Shown piece by piece: positions 61,018 through 64,000 of a stretch of 64,000 nt of DNA (positions within the stretch are counted from its first letter, which is position 1; every line of letters begins with the position of its first letter). Source of the stretch: Coffea arabica (Eukaryota; Streptophyta; Magnoliopsida; Gentianales; Rubiaceae); assembly GCF_036785885.1 (NCBI RefSeq), contig NC_092312.1:18432001-18496000 (forward strand). Direction: 5' to 3'. The notes beneath the pieces were generated by a model. That model was given only the letters and a program-made list of their open reading frames with translations, was not told the DNA's origin and searched no databases. A program made the translations under genes and the position numbers.

Positions 61018-62113
61018 GTAACAATATTACAATGGTCGGACTGCTTCAGCCTCTGAACAATTTTTCAGCTAGTTTACTTTCTTTCCTGTAATGTCTTAAG
61101 GCTGATGTGGTAGGTCACCACACAGTGTAGGTGATTGCTTTCACTACCATAAAATTAACCTTCCACTGCCCCCGGTACCTCCCCTATCCAGAAGTTGTAC
61201 TACATAATAGCGCATTTTGAGAACTTCTGATGACTCTGCTACACTTTTTGCCAGCAGTTCTCTTGAAACCGTTCTGTTACTGCCGGCATTTGAAACTTCC
61301 TGATAATTGCTAATCATGAGCTTGAGTTATATTAGACCACTTTGGATACCAATCTATCTAAACTAGATGTTCCAAGTCTATTTGTGTGCTTAAACTTCAA
61401 CACTCTTTTTCACCACCTCTTGGTCATTCTTCTGCAGATGCATATCCAAAGTTTGCTTTCTATTTGTCATTATTGTATTACCTTGATGAAACTAGAATGT
61501 ATATTGTTGTAAAGCAGGAGTTTTCATGTTCAACTGGCCTATAAGGCAAAGTATTATGTAACAAATCCATGACATCATGATGTATTTGTGCTCACAATCT
61601 TCTCTTCTACATGAATTCTTGCATTTATGAAGATGTTCTCAGCATCTAGATAAATGCTTTCATGATTGTTATCCCAATTTAATTTTGGGAATGATTATTG
61701 CTCTTATCTCATTCAATACTCTGGAAGATCACAGATAAATGGAGATAAAGTACTGAAACAGTAGGCCATTATTGTGCTTCCAGACCCAAGCAGAAAATGG
61801 GCAAGTAATTTTTGGTGCTCAATTGAAATCAAATGCTGCTTCTGTGCCAATTAGCTTGCCTGGATTTGGATTTTTTTTGGGGCTCGACTGAGATGGCTCA
61901 ATTGTGGTTTGAAAGTGGCATTTTTGAAATACTTTCCTAGGATGAGAGTTTTGATAATTAAGTTGAAATGTGTACAACTGTGACGTGGTTGGTTTTAATG
62001 CACTCTAATAAGGACATCTGGTTTTTTTTTTTTTTTTAGATTTTGTATTCTGAAAATCAGTACTTGGGATAGCACACTGATAAGGATGTCTCTTTTCTTT
62101 TCTTTATGTCTTA

Positions 62114-62624
62114 ATCCTAATTACTACTAGCGTTTTATGGTGAAAACAGTTATACACAGCATTTTGCTCCTCTATAAATGCTCTTCCATCTTTCGGCTCT
62201 TTATGAAGACATAAGTAACGTGCCAAAAGCACTTTCTGTGCTCTAACAAATGCCTACAGAGTGAGTGTGAGTGCCAATTGATCATCAATTCATACCCAAA
62301 ATGAGTAGAGAAACACATATATATGAGTTGACTTTGGCTTGCAATAATAACTGATACTTCACCTTGTAATGCCAACTAAGAGAAGATTTATGTCACACCA
62401 TCATAGCATTAAGATCTAAGATTTTTTTAAACTCCCAAATCAAGGGTAATTATGCCTAATGATTACATATACTAGCTAGCACAAATTACAATCAATCTAT
62501 CCAGATTCAAGAGTAAACTTGAGGCCCTTTAAATTGTTGCTTCTCCACTTTATCCATAACTCTTCATAGAACCACCAAACCTAACCTAAAAAACCTCTCT
62601 CCCTCTTGTATTCAGAAGAAGATC
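62114..62624. promoter_or_regulatory. Retained 511-bp upstream region of MADS-C, unit 3
   Basis: Homology to the array resumes at ATCCTAATTACTACTAG (12831 in unit 1, 41087 in unit 2) and continues to the MADS-C start. It keeps TATAAAT at 62173-62179 and CCCTTTAAAT at 62525-62534. Everything farther upstream is replaced by foreign DNA, so any distal elements are different for this copy. Confidence 0.6.
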
Positions 62625-63296
62625 ATGGCAAAGAAACCTAGCATGGGTCGCCAAAAGATCAAAATTGCAAAAATTGAGACCAAGAATCATCTCCAAGTTA
62701 CATTCTCAAAACGCCGTTCGGGACTCTATAAGAAGGCGCACGAACTCAGCACTCTCTGTGGCGTTGAATTAGCCATTATAGTTTTTTCCCCAGCGGGAAA
62801 AGTATTTTCTTTTGGCCATCCTAGTGTCGATTACATAATCGATAAATTCATTGCGCGATGCAGAAATCCTCAGCCAAACTCGAGTGCACTCCACCTCGTT
62901 GGGGCTCACAGGAATGCCAGTAGTGTCCGGGAGCTCAACTTGCAGCTCACTCAAATTCTCAGTGAATTAGAAATTGAGAAGAAAAGAGGCGAGGCATTTG
63001 ATCTCATGAGAAAAGCCAGCCAAAATCATTATTGGTGGGAATCCCCTGTTAATGAACTTGGATTACACGAACTTGAACAACTAAGAGATTCACTGGAAAA
63101 CATGAAAAACAGTGTGACGAGTCATGCTAGCAAGGTGGCGGCTGAGGCTAATTACAACAATTCTTCATTTTTTACACTAAACAATGGTGCTGCTGCGGGA
63201 TTGTATCATCAATATGAGAGCAAACCAACCGGGGTCAGCGTGGGTTCGGTCCATCCTAATATCTTCAACTTTGGATATGATAATGGAGGATTTTGA
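62625..63296 (+). CDS. MADS-C, type I M-alpha MADS-box factor (AGL61/AGL62-like), unit 3
   Basis: Third full-length MADS-C, 223 residues, with the MADS domain, the WWESPV block and the GYDNGGF end intact. It differs from units 1 and 2 by Ile19Thr in the basic N-terminal part of the MADS domain, Val117Ile and Cys188Gly. Its neighbours have changed: the membrane-protein fragment lies on its left, and on its right the sequence passes within 300 bp to the region that precedes MADS-A. It is the only array gene besides MADS-A that is complete in unit 3. Confidence 0.93.
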   Translation: MAKKPSMGRQKIKIAKIETKNHLQVTFSKRRSGLYKKAHELSTLCGVELAIIVFSPAGKVFSFGHPSVDYIIDKFIARCRNPQPNSSALHLVGAHRNASSVRELNLQLTQILSELEIEKKRGEAFDLMRKASQNHYWWESPVNELGLHELEQLRDSLENMKNSVTSHASKVAAEANYNNSSFFTLNNGAAAGLYHQYESKPTGVSVGSVHPNIFNFGYDNGGF

Positions 63297-64000
63297 AGCC
63301 TATTCGGTATAAACTTATCTCGTTTTTCCGATTTGACTTTGGTGGATCAAGCTAGTGCCTCGCTAGTCTAAACTGTCAATAATTAGGTCATTGCTCTTCT
63401 CTGATGATTCCTCCATCAATCTACTGTAAATAGTTTAATCTCATAAAGGGTGCGTTTGGTACTATAGAATTGAAATTGAATTAGAATTCGAATTCTATAA
63501 AATTGGAATTCCAAGTCATTGCAATTCTTTCGTTTGGAAAATGCATAGAATTGGTATGGAATTTCAAATTCTTTGCGTGAGAGAAGAATTCATTAGGAAT
63601 TAGAATTATTTTCATGAAATATTTGCTTACATAAAATTTTTATTTTATTTTTATATAATAATTTTTTTCTTACATTTGGCTAATTTTTACTAAAAATTTA
63701 AAGGAAAAAATCAATATATGCCTTTAATAATTTATTTTTTCGTGCATTTAGCTAATTGTTACTAAAGCTTTAAAGAAAAAAGCTTACTTCCTTTTTTTTG
63801 GCAAAATACCAGCCAAAGCCCCAAAACCAGCTGAGACATTCAGCAAAAATTACAACCAACAATGACAATATAAATAGAAAATATTGCAACAATGACAATA
63901 TAAAGTGTCATTGAATTCAAGCCCCGTAGAATTGAAATTCAATTCTAATTATTTGGGAAAGTTAGAAGCCAAACAAAAGAATTAGAAATAAGGCTTCCAA
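63297..64000. other. End of unit 3 and start of unit 4
   Basis: From 63297 to about 63596 the sequence follows the MADS-C 3' flank, including the GGGTGCGTTTGGT MITE-like word at 63448. From 63598 it follows the sequence found at 26217 upstream of MADS-A, with small indels, and includes the left part of the MITE from 63902. By alignment a MADS-A copy would start roughly 1.2 kb beyond the window. Confidence 0.8.

Larger units (their letters stand above)
57737..62113. other. Foreign 4.4-kb segment in unit 3
   Basis: This interval has no match to units 1 or 2. It sits exactly where they carry 29988-41086 (AspRS exons 1-8, MADS-B and most of the MADS-C upstream region). It contains an exon cluster of an unrelated gene (58464-61017), a (CA)n-type microsatellite at about 59038-59080, and flanks of 0.7 kb on the left and 1.1 kb on the right with no exon that I could support. 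Confidence 0.85.
56010..63597 (+). repeat. Tandem array unit 3, rearranged
   Basis: Starts like the others, loses 11.1 kb (unit 2 coordinates 29988-41086) in exchange for 4.4 kb of foreign DNA, and loses 11.9 kb (unit 1 coordinates 14318-26216) at its right end. MADS-A and MADS-C are the only complete array genes left. Confidence 0.92.

Noticed and set aside
1-64000. CRISPR arrays, bacterial operons or phage genes
   Set aside because: The repeats are long tandem gene blocks and simple repeats; introns and gene content are those of a plant nucleus.

Overview
This is eukaryotic nuclear DNA from a flowering plant, most likely a eudicot. It is AT-rich, with GT-AG introns, long spacers, microsatellites, MITE-like repeats, single-exon type I MADS genes and intron-rich organelle-protein genes. 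The species cannot be named from the sequence.

The window is one tandem segmental array. Position 1 aligns with 28263 and with 56010. Unit 1 is 1-28262, unit 2 is 28263-56009, unit 3 is 56010-63597, and a fourth unit begins at 63598. A full unit reads: MADS-A (+), a 3'-truncated organellar aspartyl-tRNA synthetase (-), MADS-B (+), MADS-C (+), an EG45/plant-natriuretic-peptide-like secreted protein (+), and an AFG1-like mitochondrial ATPase (-). The window opens inside the last third of MADS-A of unit 1. Units 1 and 2 keep a constant 28,256-bp offset for about 20 kb, so they are extremely similar. Unit 2 carries a nonsense codon and a 508-bp deletion in its AFG1-like gene.

Unit 3 is rearranged. 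It keeps MADS-A and AspRS exons 9-10. It then switches at 57737 to 4.4 kb of foreign sequence holding seven exons of an unrelated four-helix membrane-protein gene. It returns to the array at 62114, just upstream of MADS-C, and jumps at about 63597 to the sequence upstream of the next MADS-A. MADS-B, EG45 and AFG1 are absent from unit 3.

The three MADS genes are type I M-alpha factors of the AGL61/AGL62-like kind, a group known for roles in the female gametophyte and endosperm. All seven full-length copies (MADS-A x2, MADS-B x2, MADS-C x3), and the MADS-A fragment at the left edge, are open. The passenger housekeeping genes are cut, mutated or lost. The simplest reading is a recently amplified and still changing cluster of reproductive MADS genes carrying hitch-hiking gene fragments. 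An assembly duplication of units 1 and 2 must be excluded first.
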